A stretch of 64,000 nucleotides of DNA, taken from contig CM060950.1 in the NCBI GenBank assembly GCA_030765055.1, forward strand, positions 22,700,376 through 22,764,375. The letters are read 5' to 3'. A model generated the notes under the pieces. It did not search any database. It had not been told where the DNA came from and worked only from the letters and a program-made list of their open reading frames with translations. Position 1 is the first letter of the stretch; each line of letters opens with the position of its first letter. A program made the translations under genes and the position numbers. The DNA comes from Mantis religiosa (lineage: Eukaryota > Arthropoda > Insecta > Mantodea > Mantidae). This document shows, in pieces, positions 45,061 to 54,870 of the stretch.

Positions 45061-45178
45061 ATGTCGTCCTGGTTCAATTTCGTTCCAGCTTCCTATGTTT
45101 AAATGTGCGTACCATTTGAAACGATCAAATAAAATTCGGTAATGTAAAACTTGAAGCTTTCGTGGCGAGCGCTATTGA

Positions 45179-45373
45179 TTAAGGCTTCACGTGTGATCAG
45201 CCGCTTAAAATTTCTGAAGATCGAGCTTTCGGCCATTTTACACTCTATGGCCTTCATCAGGAACTGAGTGAACACTCAGAATCACTCAGTTCCTGATGAA
45301 GGCCAAAGAGTGTAAAATAGCCGAAAGTCGATCTTCATAAATTTGACGCGGCTGATCACCCGTGAAGCCTTAA
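45179..45373. repeat. Near-perfect palindrome, 92-bp arms, 12-bp centre
   Basis: The left arm 45179-45270 and right arm 45283-45373 match with few changes (for example ttaaggcttcac against gtgaagccttaa). Each arm carries cctgatgaaggcca and gccgaaag, reminiscent of Penelope/hammerhead sequences, but the full fold is not met (see rejected items). Confidence 0.9.
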
Positions 45374-45942
45374 TAAAAAATTCGGTAATAATTGTATAAG
45401 AAATAATTAAGTTAAAAGAGTACAAAAAACCTATATTATAACTGGGCGAGCATAGCCCTTCTTTGCTTGGATAGAGTAGCCCCAAATGTTGAACTTTTGA
45501 AATTGCGCACCATGTAAGAGCTCTGATAAAAGAAACGCGCCATCTGCTCTACAATGACACTGATTTTCCATCAAATCTCTCTACCTGCAGATACTAGACC
45601 CTAAATTACAAACGGTATTTCTTATTCAAGGCAAAAAAGCGAAATAAGTTACTTATCTTGTAACCTTCTTCTATTAATACTGTTAAAACAGCAGCCTACA
45701 ACCTCAAGTAAATTCATAGAAACGTAGCACAAACACCAAGCTTGACAATGAACTGGCAGAGAAGTCATCGCTGCCCATGACTGTTGGGCAGTAAACCAAT
45801 TTGCTTATTTCGGGCGCAGAAACACCGTGAGTGTAATAGCCCCACCCTACCCTATATATCACTGAGGTACTTATAAAGAATGCCTCAAAGTTTGTGAAGT
45901 GGCAGAAGCCATAGGTGTATCGATGGGACCGGCAGTTCATAT

Positions 45943-46497
45943 TGTAACGCGAGCGCTGGAACACCCTGTGGAAGCAGCTGGGAACGGGAGACAGGGGAGG
46001 ACCGTGTTAGCCACACCTCCCCCTCGTCTGTCTTATAGTGGTGACAGGCAGTGGTCGGGAGAAAAACATGACTGTGCCGTCTGTTTCTCTTACACCTGGT
46101 TCTCGATCATTCTTTTACTGGAACATTCCCGCGGACACTGGAAGGCGGCGATATTCCTATATAAAGGGGGGGTTGCAGACAGACGGAGTTAGTCAGTCAG
46201 TTGGTTAGTGAGTGTGAGTGAGGAGACAGTCGCAGTTCTTGGTGTAAGAGTTAGTCAGTGACGTGTTAATGAACGAGTAGATTGTGCAACGGAAGAGTGT
46301 ACGTAACTGGTATGTGCATCGGAGTTTATGTAATCTCGAGTACAAGTGAAATTGTAACGGACGAACTGGTGAATTGTAATTGTGTGCAGCAAGTAATTCT
46401 GTGTAATTGGCAAGAGTTAACTGTAAGTCAGTGGAAATAAAGAACATTTTTGAGTGGTGAAATTGGACTTTTCATTTCACGAACCCACAAAGTCACA
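45943..46497 (+). repeat. 5' LTR
   Basis: 555 bp, TGTAACGCG to AAAGTCACA. It contains a TATA box and an AATAAA signal (46436-46441), so it has the parts for its own transcription. Confidence 0.93.
46158..46165 (+). promoter_or_regulatory. LTR TATA box (TATATAAA)
   Basis: In cctatataaaggggg, about 40 bp before a purine/CAG-rich start region. The same motif sits at 47843-47850 in the 3' LTR. Confidence 0.65.
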
Positions 46498-46499
46498 AT

Positions 46500-46517
46500 T
46501 GGTGTCAGGAGTGGGAT
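46500..46517 (+). promoter_or_regulatory. Primer binding site, tRNA-Leu type
   Basis: tggtgtcaggagtgggat, two bases after the LTR end. It is complementary to the 3' end of a tRNA ending ...GACACCA, as in insect tRNA-Leu (one mismatch to the form I recall). Confidence 0.75.
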
Positions 46518-46525
46518 ATAACACA

Positions 46526-46819
46526 ATGGAGGCAGCATTAGAAAAGATTTTAGCGGAACTAAAAGAAATGAAGACGGCAACTGAAAACCTCGCTGCAAAA
46601 ATAGAAGCGGCAAACAACAACCTCATCGCCGAGTTGAAACAAATGAAGACGGCCAACGACAACATCACCGCGGAACTGAAACAAATGAAGACGGCCAACG
46701 ACAACATCACCGAGAAGATGGAAGAAATGAAGGCCGAGTTAACCACAGAAATGAGAGCAGCGAACGGCAGTCTGGCCACGGAAATGAAGGCGGCGAACGA
46801 GGCTCTCGCCGCAGTTTGA
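46526..46819 (+). pseudogene. gag N-terminus, coiled-coil repeats
   Basis: It starts at ATG 46526, nine bases after the primer site, and runs 97 codons to a stop at 46817. It is an amphipathic coiled coil with a repeating 14-residue phrase (LKQMKTANDNIT and variants), typical of the N-terminus of the Gag protein in some insect gypsy elements. One extra T near 46816-46818 shifts the frame; the same Gag reading goes on downstream at 46827 in another frame. The capsid proper and nucleocapsid are deleted. It might still be translated as a short coiled-coil protein. Confidence 0.75.
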
Positions 46820-47417
46820 GGAACGGTTGGCCGGCGTGAGGGATGACGTCACGAACCTGGGCAAGCGGAAGGGTCAAGTAGACGACCGCCTTAATTATTT
46901 AGAGGAAAAGGCCGACAACATCGCAAAACCCCTCACCCGCCTGACGGAGGAAAACCGGCCTTATGTGTGGACGGAGGACGCCGAAGACGCTTTCCAGCAC
47001 CCGAAGGGGACCCTGTGCAGTGCTCCAATTTTGGGTTTCCCACAACCGGGTGGCGCCTTCATTGTGGACACCGACGCTAGCGACCATTACATTGGAGGTG
47101 TCCTACCGCAGATCCAGGACGGCCATGAGCGCACAAGAGTGGAAGAGAAGGAGCGTGCCGCAGCAGTCCGAGTAGTTGTGGCAGTGCCTGCTGAAGGCTG
47201 GGATAGCGCAGGCCTGAGGAGGGAGCAGCTGGCGGACGCAGACTTGGGGCCACTCTTGAGGGAAGTGGACGCAGGGATGAGACCAACCTGGGAGGACATC
47301 GCACCGAGGAGCGCCACCTACAAGTCGCACTGTGCCCAATGGGACTCGTTGAAGACCAGAGAGGGCGTGCTGTTCCGGGTATGGGAGTCACCCGATGGGA
47401 AGGCGCAGAGAGAATAG
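46820..47417 (+). pseudogene. Fused gag, reverse transcriptase/RNase H and linker remnant
   Basis: A 196-codon open frame in three parts. First comes the tail of the Gag coiled coil (about residues 1-32). Then follows the thumb of the reverse transcriptase and the start of RNase H, with IAKPLTRLTEENRPYVWTED and the RNase H opening GGAFIVDTDASDHYIGGVL, whose Asp is the first catalytic residue. Finally there is the stretch between RNase H and integrase (LADADLGPLLREVDAG and onward). Two deletions have joined these in one frame without a stop. No protease, reverse transcriptase palm or full RNase H remains, so it cannot be active by itself. Confidence 0.75.
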
Positions 47418-47614
47418 TTGGTAGTTCCCCGGAGCAAGGTCCCGGAAGTCTTGGAGGAAGTGCACGCCGGTACTTCAGGAGGACACCTGGGAGCGAACCG
47501 TATGATTCACAAACTACGGCAGCGCTACTTCTGGCTCAGACTCCGGGCAGATGCTGGTGGTACACCTGGACCGCCTCGCACGCTACGATGGGGCTGTTCG
47601 GGGCGAACAGCTTT
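47418..47614 (+). pseudogene. Integrase zinc-finger (H2C2) scrap
   Basis: Directly after the stop, the same frame reads VEEVHAGTSGGHLG-like residues (seen as EEVHAGTSGGHLGANRM), then IHKLRQRYFWLRLRADAGG. His-x-x-x-x-x-His with the Tyr-Phe-Trp that follows is the first half of the integrase zinc finger of gypsy elements; the paired cysteines and the catalytic core are deleted. It ends at the purine tract before the 3' LTR. Confidence 0.75.
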
Positions 47615-47627
47615 GAGGAGGGAGCAG
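47614..47627 (+). promoter_or_regulatory. Polypurine tract
   Basis: tgaggagggagcag lies immediately before the 3' LTR and serves as the plus-strand primer in gypsy elements. Confidence 0.65.
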
Positions 47628-48180
47628 TGTAACGCGAGCGCTGGAACACCCTGTGGAAGCAGCTGGGAGCGGGAGACAGGGGAGGACCGTGTTAGCCACA
47701 CCTCCCCCTCGTCTGTCTTATAGTGGTGACAGGCAGTGGTCGGGAGAAAAACATGACTGTGCCGTCTGTTTCTCTTACACCTGGTTCTCGATCATTCTTT
47801 TACTGGAACATTCCCGCGGACACTGGAAGGCGGCGATATTCCTATATAAAGGGGGTTGCAGACAGACGGAGTTAGTCAGTCAGTTGGTTAGTGAGTGTGA
47901 GTGAGGAGACAGTCGCAGTTCTTGGTGTAAGAGTTAGTCAGTGACGTGTTAATGAACGAGTAGATTGTGCAACGGAAGACTGTACGTAACTGGTATGTGC
48001 ATCGCAGTTTATGTAATCTCGAGTACAAGTGAAATTGTAACGGACGAACTGGTGAATTGTAATTGTGTGCAGCAAGTAATTCTGTGTAATTGGCAAGAGT
48101 TAACTGTAAGTCGGTGGAAATAAAGAGCATTTTTGAGTGGTGAAATTGGACTTTTCATTTCACGAACCCACAAAGTCACA
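47628..48180 (+). repeat. 3' LTR
   Basis: 553 bp, about 99 percent identical to the 5' LTR, followed by the ATAT target copy. Confidence 0.93.
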
Positions 48181-48185
48181 ATATT

Positions 48186-49660
48186 TTGCACGCTAAGTTG
48201 GAGTTGATAAAGCTGTCGGCCCGATGGTTGAGGTGTTTGCTCACAGTGGACAACAAACGGGTGCGGATAACTTCGAAGCTGTTTAAGCGAAATTTGAAGG
48301 ACGTTTTGCATCGAGTGTCACTTTGGATGAGACAGTGAATGCGAAAAGTAAGCAACAATCAAAACAATGGGTTGCTTCCGGAGAATCTGCTCCAAAGTAG
48401 GCAAAGATTGATAGCGAAATTAAAGGATTAATATAAGTAAAGAGTCATGATGGATTTCAAAGGAATGTATATTTGTGTGGAACGCGTGCAGGTGCAGTTG
48501 AGTCGAATAGCTACGGGGCTAAATAGTTGTTTTAACAAAAGAAACGTAAGAAACAGTGTCCTTAGCAGAGTTCTAAAGGGTAGCACTTGACTCCGTTTGA
48601 ATAGGTATTCTTCGGACCCCTAATAATCACAATGGACAAAGATAGTCACAAAGGGAATCTTTGTGTGAAAAGAGGGCTTCCAGAAAGTGAAAGTCACGCA
48701 CACCCACGCGCAGCTGTGGACATTCAGTCCTCGGCGTGAAGCCGATTAAGGCAGTCCTCTTCTTCTGTATTGGGCAAGGAAGACCAGAAGTGGTGAGAGA
48801 AGATATTTGTCGGTTCATATATACGTGAAGAACGAATTCAGTTTTATCGAGTAATAAGCATTTCACGTATAGTAACTCTAAACAGTGCTATTGGTAACCC
48901 TTGGTCGACAACTTCGAGTTTGATGTTATGATAAAAGAAGCAGTCATTAAACCAGTTTGAAACGGGCATTACAGTGTCATTAAAACTAGCCTTCTCATAC
49001 ATACCCATGCATACCCTGAGATAAACCTCATTGCTTAACCCTGAGCTACCCTTATTATTGTGTCAAACTGTAGTGGCAACGTGGAACTGTGCGTCAACCA
49101 CATATTATTTGCATCAAACTGTCGCCCCAACGTGGAACTCTTTGCTCATCAACTTATCTGCTTCAAGATGCTCCCATCGGCCGCAAAAGTGATAGCGACG
49201 ATTTTTTGGAATGCAAAGGGTTTCATACTCATTGGTTTCTTGGAAAAAATGAAAAACGATTACTGTAGCATACTGCAGTGAGTTATTGGCCCGATTCGAC
49301 AAGAAGTTGAAGGAGACAGGGTACCATATCGCGAGGAAGTTTCACCACAATAATGCCCCAGAACATTCATCCAGAGCTGCTGTCGTCAAAATACATGAAT
49401 TGATTTATGAATAGCTGCCATATCCTCCATATTCTCCCGTTCCCAAACATAAAGAAATGGCTTGCAGGAACAAAATTTAGTTGAAAAGAGGTCTCGTGGA
49501 GACAAAGGCATATTTTGCAGAACTTGACAGTTCTTATCTTTTGTAGCGGTTAAAAAATGGCAGGAGCGTTGGGAGAAGCATATATCCCTAAATGGGGACT
49601 ATGTTGAGAAATACATAACTTGTGTTTGAAAATAAACTCGCGGCTTCATTGCTAGCACGG
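48186..49660 (+). pseudogene. mariner transposase relic, catalytic residues lost, large insert
   Basis: 48186-48430 reads, with one stop, KLSARWLRCLLTVDNKRVRI-like sequence and then NLKDVLHRVSLWM, the region before the first Asp of mariner transposases. 49165-49660 reads KVIATIFWNAKGFILIGFLE (first catalytic Asp now Asn, near 49207), then ARKFHHNNAPEHSSRAAVVK (second Asp now Asn, 49343-49354), then PPYSPVPKH (third Asp region rearranged) and KAYFAELDSSYL. All three metal-binding acids are therefore missing. An insert of about 730 bp (48431-49160) divides it. The young gypsy element lies immediately to the left and may have landed in it. Confidence 0.75.
48440..49160 (+). repeat. Insert shared with 55640-56060 (unclassified, possibly LTR-like)
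   Basis: Shared landmarks in order: gagtaataagcatttcacgt / gggtaatatacatttcacat, then ggtaacccttggtcg / ggtatcccttggtcgg, then agaagcagtcattaaac. At the right edge the phrase caacgtggaact appears twice within about 70 bp (49076 and 49127), resembling a primer-site duplication. Confidence 0.5.
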
Positions 49661-50840
49661 GTAGCTACTGAACCGCCATCGTACATAACCTCTTTCGTCA
49701 CTGGTTGCTTCAGAGGCCGCCATGTTAGCTCAGCTGTTTAGCGCTCTCTTGCAATTGTTTGGATGTGGAGGACAGCATATCTCGTGAAGTTTTACATCGT
49801 TATGCTAATGTTTAATTTTCATTCTGAATGGTGCCTTAGAGAATATAAACAACGTGAACTATAGCAGTCAAAGAGTCCAATTGAATAGGAATATTGAGAA
49901 ACCCTACATGTCCATTATTTTTACAAAGTTGAATTATCTATGATATTGTACTTTAAACACATAGGCCGATCATAATATAGAGAAACCTCCTTATGTTCTG
50001 GCATTTTCTGTGTTGCTATGCAGCCATTGTGTCACCGAAACATTCCAACATTCTAACTGGCTGAACCATTTATAATTCCACCAAACCCTATTAGTCAGGC
50101 TTATCAAGATAATGTGCCTATAAATGCCAAGAAACTGCAAGATGTGAGACGATTTGTGTCATTCTTACCAAAAGATGAAATCATTCAGGGCTTCTACGAC
50201 GACATATAAAATTGGTCAACATGTGTCAAAGAATGAACGTTGTGTAGAATATAATGCCAAAGAGTTCTCTTTGGCATTATTTGTTTCATTTTTGTCCTTG
50301 TCAGCAATAAAGTGGGGGTTAAGTAATAATTTATGCGTATTTATTACAAAATATTGAGAAAGCCTACATGTTCACTAAATAAATGTTAACATAACTTCAA
50401 GAAAATGGAACAAGAATGTCTACAGTGCAATGGCATGCTTCCCTCTGCATTCATGTCAACGAAAATTAAGGACGAAAACTGACTCTTAAGCATAATTTTA
50501 AGACCTAGAATGTTTTTGGATATCTCATGAAAAATTTAGTTTTTGGACATGTGGGGTTTCTCAATATTCCAATTCAATTGGTTTCTTATTGTAAAGAGAA
50601 GTAATAAAGAATCAATTCAACAGAAACAGGCCACTATAGAGGTTAAGATTCTGGCTCCTGATCTGAAAACTATTTCCAAGAAAAGGGCTTCCACTCGTTT
50701 CAAGTTTAGATCCATCTGTGACAATTGTGCAATTAAGGAACTATTTAAAAGAAAAGTGTCCTAAAGCAAATTGTGTGGCTCTGAAATTTATATACTATGA
50801 TTAATATTATGCATTCTTTAAGGTTATATTGATCTACGTA
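49661..50840. other. No recognisable gene
   Basis: Short frames only. A weak tRNA-like head (ttagctcagctgtttagcgc) occurs at 49733 without a B box. Confidence 0.45.
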
Positions 50841-50986
50841 CTGTCTGCCTACCACAAGAAAGCAAGGCAGAGGAAATGCGACGTAGTCACTTTTGCTGTG
50901 TTTATACACGCCTTCCGGATATGATGTGAATGCTCGATTCATGTAAAATACAGAGTGCTGTCACATAACTCACCCATGCATAATAT

Positions 50987-51381
50987 TGTCACCGATGACA
51001 TTGTTGTGTTGCAGCGACCAGCGGGATCCGGGCGCGTGGACAGGAGAGTTGGACATTTGTCAAGAGAAAGAAAGAGGCAGGGAGACGCTCTGGAATTGTA
51101 TACCTTTCTCTTGCCGCCGCGAATGTTATCGTAAGGTCTGCGGCCTTCTAGAAACAATGACTGGGAGGTATAAAGACCGGCAAGTATTAGGAGTGATGGT
51201 TATGGCGACAGTGGACGTTTGAAGTGTACCACGGTGATTTATTTAATTTGTTTACGTGTGGCGGAGCACGAGTCGACCTTGAAGACAGCTGATTGTCAAT
51301 TTCACGTCTTTTACTGCAATAAATAGTGTTCAAAATTTCTACAAATCAGACTTTAGATTCTACGAAACCCTTCCAATCACA
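50987..51381 (+). mobile_element. 5' LTR of a second gypsy family, followed by its primer site
   Basis: 395 bp, TGTCACCGATGACA to cttccaatcaca, preceded by ATAT. Same family as the solo LTR at 60973 (shared ctagaaacaatg and ggcagctgattgtcaatttc). Confidence 0.82.
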
Positions 51382-51384
51382 TTT

Positions 51385-51402
51385 TGGGGGCTCGTCCGGG
51401 AT
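51385..51402 (+). promoter_or_regulatory. Primer binding site, tRNA-Pro type
   Basis: tgggggctcgtccgggat, three bases after the LTR. It is complementary to the 3' end of tRNA-Pro and is the same 18 bases known from murine-leukaemia-type retroviruses. Confidence 0.85.
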
Positions 51403-51429
51403 CTGAAGTTGGGTTGCTGGCAGGTGGTT

Positions 51430-51535
51430 CTAGACCCGATAGACAAGAAGACGGCATTCTTGACAGACTAAGGGCTTTGGAAGTACCTTTGGTCTGTACA
51501 ACGCATCAGCTACCTTCCAAGGCCTCATAAGTCAA
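51430..51535 (+). pseudogene. Reverse transcriptase scrap of the tRNA-Pro element
   Basis: The sequence reads KTAFLTD, a stop, GLWKY, and after a 1-base deletion LYNASATFQGLI. In gypsy reverse transcriptases this is the segment between the first palm Asp and the Asn-Ala-x-Ala-Thr-Phe-Gln box. It begins within 30 bases of the primer site, so all of gag, protease and the fingers is deleted. The element then ends without a 3' LTR where MITE sequence resumes. Confidence 0.65.
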
Positions 51536-51721
51536 TCCTCTCATTACTGAGTCCATTACGTCTATCACTGCAGTTACTGAAACGAGCATTAGATCTGGCA
51601 GCATGGGTGACTCATATGTACTCACATACACCCATTTCCTGGTAAACAGATCAGAGCACATCAACAGTACAAGCCCCTTTCGCTTTTTAGGCCTTGCTCG
51701 CCTTGTGGTGGGTAGACTGTA

Positions 51722-52422
51722 GTATAGATAAGGCAATGTAAATTCTAACCTGCCCCCCCATTAATTCCAACCTAAAAACTTACAAGCCACCCTACAACAT
51801 CCCCAACAAACCTTACCTGCGGTTAAACCCAAAATGGGTGGGCACGCAGCAAAAACCTTCTGGCTAGATACATCCAGCCAGCACGACCAGCGAGTAGCCT
51901 GGCCCCTTGGTGCAATGGTGAACTAAGTTTTTTGAAAGAGACTTACCTCATTGGAAAATTTAGCAAATCTACACACTTTCAAAACTGTGGTGGCAGCTGA
52001 ATTAATAGACTGCATTCGTACACTCACTGCATTTCTAATACAATTTATTGTATTTAACTCTTTTTAATGAACGGCAAAGAGGCATTATTTGATAAAAGAA
52101 CACTGGCTTACTTTTGATGAGATAAACCTAATTAAAATCCATGGCTTTGCTTGTGTATCACTGTAGATTAAAGGATAGTCATGGTCTTCAGCTTTCTTTA
52201 TTAAAGACAGACCGTTTGGATTAAAATGTTTGCGTACCAACATCACATCTCCTGATTCTGTATTCGAAATCTACATTGCTTGTTACAACTTGGTATATGA
52301 TCAGCTTTTACTAAACTTGACGCGATGCGAATGTGCTCCTGCAGATATGTAAACCTACTTGCGATGAATCTACGGTCCCATACAGTTGAAGTGTCAATAT
52401 GAGGAAACAAGAAATGAAGCGG
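51722..52422. other. Unassigned; weak coding pattern on the minus strand
   Basis: Minus-strand pieces such as DVMLVRKHFNPNGLSLIKKA and YPLIYSDTQAKPWILIRF (about 52240-52080) look protein-like but need several frames, and I do not recognise them. Confidence 0.3.
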
Positions 52423-52705
52423 CTGGCTCCGTAGCTCAGTCGGTAGAACACCTGCCTGCCGTGCTAGGGATAACGTGTTCGATTCCCGGCGGTGGGAGGT
52501 GGGGATTTTTCCCCGTCCAAGATAATTCCTCATTTTCCCCAGAGTCTAGAAGTATGAATGAGAGTGCGAATGTGTGCGTGATCTAAAGATTAAAGCCCAA
52601 CGAATACGGGTTTAAACCACATCGATATGTTCTAAAGGAGAACTGCCGCCGATATGACCATTGGAGTTAAAGGCGGGGTATAAATGGAACAAATAAAAAA
52701 ATTGT
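52423..52705 (+). mobile_element. tRNA-derived SINE, family 5
   Basis: Head ctccgtagctcagtcggtag and B box gtgttcgattcccgg, tRNA-like up to ggtgggagg, then a 200-bp body ending ataaatggaacaaataaaaaaa. Single copy here. Confidence 0.75.
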
Positions 52706-53136
52706 GTGTGAGACCACACGACAGAAGTGAAAAAAACTATTCATTATAAATTATACTTAAAAAATTAAGGTTGACACTCACTCTTGCGCAAAGAGGCCAG
52801 TTGCGAGCTAAATATTCCATGCCTTACGCTAAGTGTGCTCGCAAATGAAAATACTCTTTAAAAACTGAATGAGCACAGACATGCGACCGTGCGAAGAGGG
52901 TTATACATAAAGGATGTGTAAAGGAAGTAAAATCAAATCGCATAACATACTGTTTTACATGTATTTTATTTTTATATTAAAATACTTGCTATTTCACAAT
53001 CATTTTTCATATCTTTTTTCTTGCTGATACACATACATATCTTATAAAATAATTATACGATATTCATTTCCTTATTTACATATTTTTGAATATTCTGAAA
53101 TGTTTGGTTACGTATACATTTTACACTTGTTATTAC
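52706..53136. other. No recognisable gene
   Basis: AT-rich, unassigned. Confidence 0.5.
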
Positions 53137-53140
53137 ATAC

Positions 53141-53527
53141 TGTGAATTTGTGGGTTCGTAAAATTAAAAAGTTCAATTACACCACTCAAAAACGTTCTTA
53201 ATTTCACCTTATTCCAATTTCACAATTACAATTTCGTAATGTGCACAATTACAACTAAGCCAGTTCGTCTTTCCACGTACACTCGGCGCGCCTTACCTAC
53301 TGCTCGCCACGACTCACTCAACACAACTCCCGTTGCCTCGCTTGTATTGATCGGCGGCCCGAAGTTTCTCGAGATTTCCTTTATGGAGGGGGAAAACATT
53401 CTCGAAGCTTCGCCTTCCTTCGTGCAGCAGGAGGGGGAAACGAAGACTCAGCTACCCCTGCGGTCTCCCCTCCCTCAAACGGCCTTCATTTATTGATCGG
53501 CATCGTGAGTTTGCCGCTTGGGTAACA
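53141..53527 (-). mobile_element. Solo LTR (gypsy type), ATAC target duplication
   Basis: The plus strand begins TGTGAATTTGTGGGTTCG (inverse of the family tail) and ends gggtaaca. ATAC occurs on both sides (53137-53140 and 53528-53531). 387 bp. Confidence 0.83.
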
Positions 53528-53531
53528 ATAC

Positions 53532-54718
53532 ATATACTCATTACTCTATATTTTATTACATGTCATATTCATTTCAAATGTTTTGTCACATTTCATACCG
53601 ATATTAATACATTTTCAATTCAATTCAAATGTTTTTGTTCGATATTTTGTCTTTAAGCTTTTATTTTCCAAACTAAATAATATATATTTAAATAATTTTT
53701 TTCCAAAAAATCAAATTTATATATCAAATCTTTTGACCCTCAGTCGGTGTTTCAGTTTGTGGAAAAACATAACCTATAAGTTGTAAATGAAAAGAAATGA
53801 GAAACGTCATTTTAATACGTGATAATTTTATTATTTACGTGTTATTACATTTAATTTATTGATGTTTTACGTTTTACTACTCACAATAAAGAGAAATTGT
53901 CCTTAAAAATAACCAGTTCTTGCACGAATTCCTAACACTTTTATTTCCAATTAGCACACTCTTTTTATTTTTCGTTATTATGGTTTTAATTATTCAAATA
54001 CCGAACTTCGGTGATATCTGTTCATTTTGACTATTATTATTGTTTAAAGTGGAATTTGACATGTTGTCGACTTGTTAAGTGACAGAAACTTATCTGACCG
54101 GATCGGTTATCGGCACTTGACAGACGTTTGTAAGTACGGCCCTAAGTCAATTATTTTTTAACGAAAATCCTGTAGGTTGTCTGAATTTTTCATAGTATTT
54201 TAAATATGTTGAAACATACCTGGATGCGCGTTGTTGATAAGCTGTTGAGTGCGACAGAAAATCTACAGCGTATAGCGGTATGGACAACATAAGACTAAAT
54301 AACGAATGAATGTGGGGAGATTAGTTCGGATTGAGCCGACTCGAGCCGACTTCACCCGAATGAGCGTCACATATTCTAGCGTGACGGCTCAGTTTAATTC
54401 ACTGCCCACAAAAACTGCTAAACGCGCCTAAAGAAGTTTTCACTTCAAAAGCTAGAAAACGTGCCTTTTGTCACATAGTTAAACAAAGTGTCTGTTTTAA
54501 ATCATGCCCACCTTTTTCTGAGTGCAAGACCAAAACTGAGCATTCACAATTCTTGAATAGTGTCACTTAAATGTTCTATTTGAAATCCCTCCATAATAAA
54601 AATGACGCTATTTGTTGCTCGACACTGTATGCCATCATTGTAAATGAAGGAGTTATTTTAAAATGTGTGTTTGTTGTTAGAATTATGAGCGACCTATTTG
54701 GATACTAGTGAATGAATA
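53532..54718. other. AT-rich stretch without recognisable gene
   Basis: Nothing supported on either strand. Confidence 0.5.
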
Positions 54719-54720
54719 TA

Positions 54721-54868
54721 CAGTAAAATCTCCTTCAACGGAACCCTAATTAAGCGGAAATCTGTCTTAGACGTAAATATTTAATAGTACCATGAATTTA
54801 GGGGTGAAAAACATTGTATATTCTCTTTATTAAACGGAAACTGTTTTATCGGATGAAGAAAATCGAGG
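54721..54868 (+). mobile_element. Tigger left-end fragment
   Basis: CAGTAAAATCTCCTTCAACG preceded by TA resembles the terminal repeat at 8776. It is cut short by the MITE at 54871. Confidence 0.6.
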
Positions 54869-54870
54869 TA

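Larger units (their letters stand above)
43592..45852 (-). mobile_element. pogo/jerky-like DNA transposon with three nested repeats
   Basis: The ends GGGTAGAGCGGGGTTATTCC (left) and GGGTAGGGTGGGGCTATTAC (right, minus strand) are imperfect terminal inverted repeats, each next to TA (43590-43591 and 45853-45854). The minus strand carries transposase pieces at both ends: a CENP-B-like N-terminus at 44800-45060 and a PHD-like C-terminus at 44085-44240. A tRNA unit (43745), a LINE tail (44250) and a palindrome (45179) interrupt it. Length 2261 bp. Confidence 0.65.
45943..48180 (+). mobile_element. Ty3/gypsy LTR retrotransposon, internally deleted, both LTRs present
   Basis: 5' LTR 45943-46497 and 3' LTR 47628-48180 differ by five substitutions and one 2-bp indel in about 554 bp. 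ATAT flanks the whole element (45939-45942 and 48181-48184). It has a tRNA-Leu-type primer site after the 5' LTR and a purine tract before the 3' LTR. The interior is only 1130 bp instead of the usual 4-6 kb, keeping a gag start, a reverse transcriptase/RNase H scrap and an integrase zinc-finger scrap. Confidence 0.93.
50841..51719. mobile_element. MITE copy 2, split by an LTR element
   Basis: The terminal repeat CTGTCTGCCTACCACAAG (left) and its inverse at the right (cttgtggtgggtagactg) are flanked by TA (50839-50840 and 51720-51721). The MITE sequence breaks off at 50986 in cataatat and resumes near 51573 at tatcactgcagttactg, exactly as in the unbroken copies at 54871 and 61855. Confidence 0.85.

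Noticed and set aside
45241..45330. Hammerhead ribozyme in the palindrome (CTGATGA ... GAAA on both strands)
   Set aside because: Stem II is good on the minus strand, but no cleavage triplet with matching stem I and III strands follows the GAAA. A complete fold could not be built, unlike at 42332.
45899..46192. 97-codon ORF over the 5' LTR (and its 3' LTR twin at 47653)
   Set aside because: Lies within noncoding LTR sequence; the duplicate exists only because the LTR is duplicated.
49733..49790. SINE head at ttagctcagctgtttagcgc
   Set aside because: A-box-like only; no B box at the right distance and no second copy.
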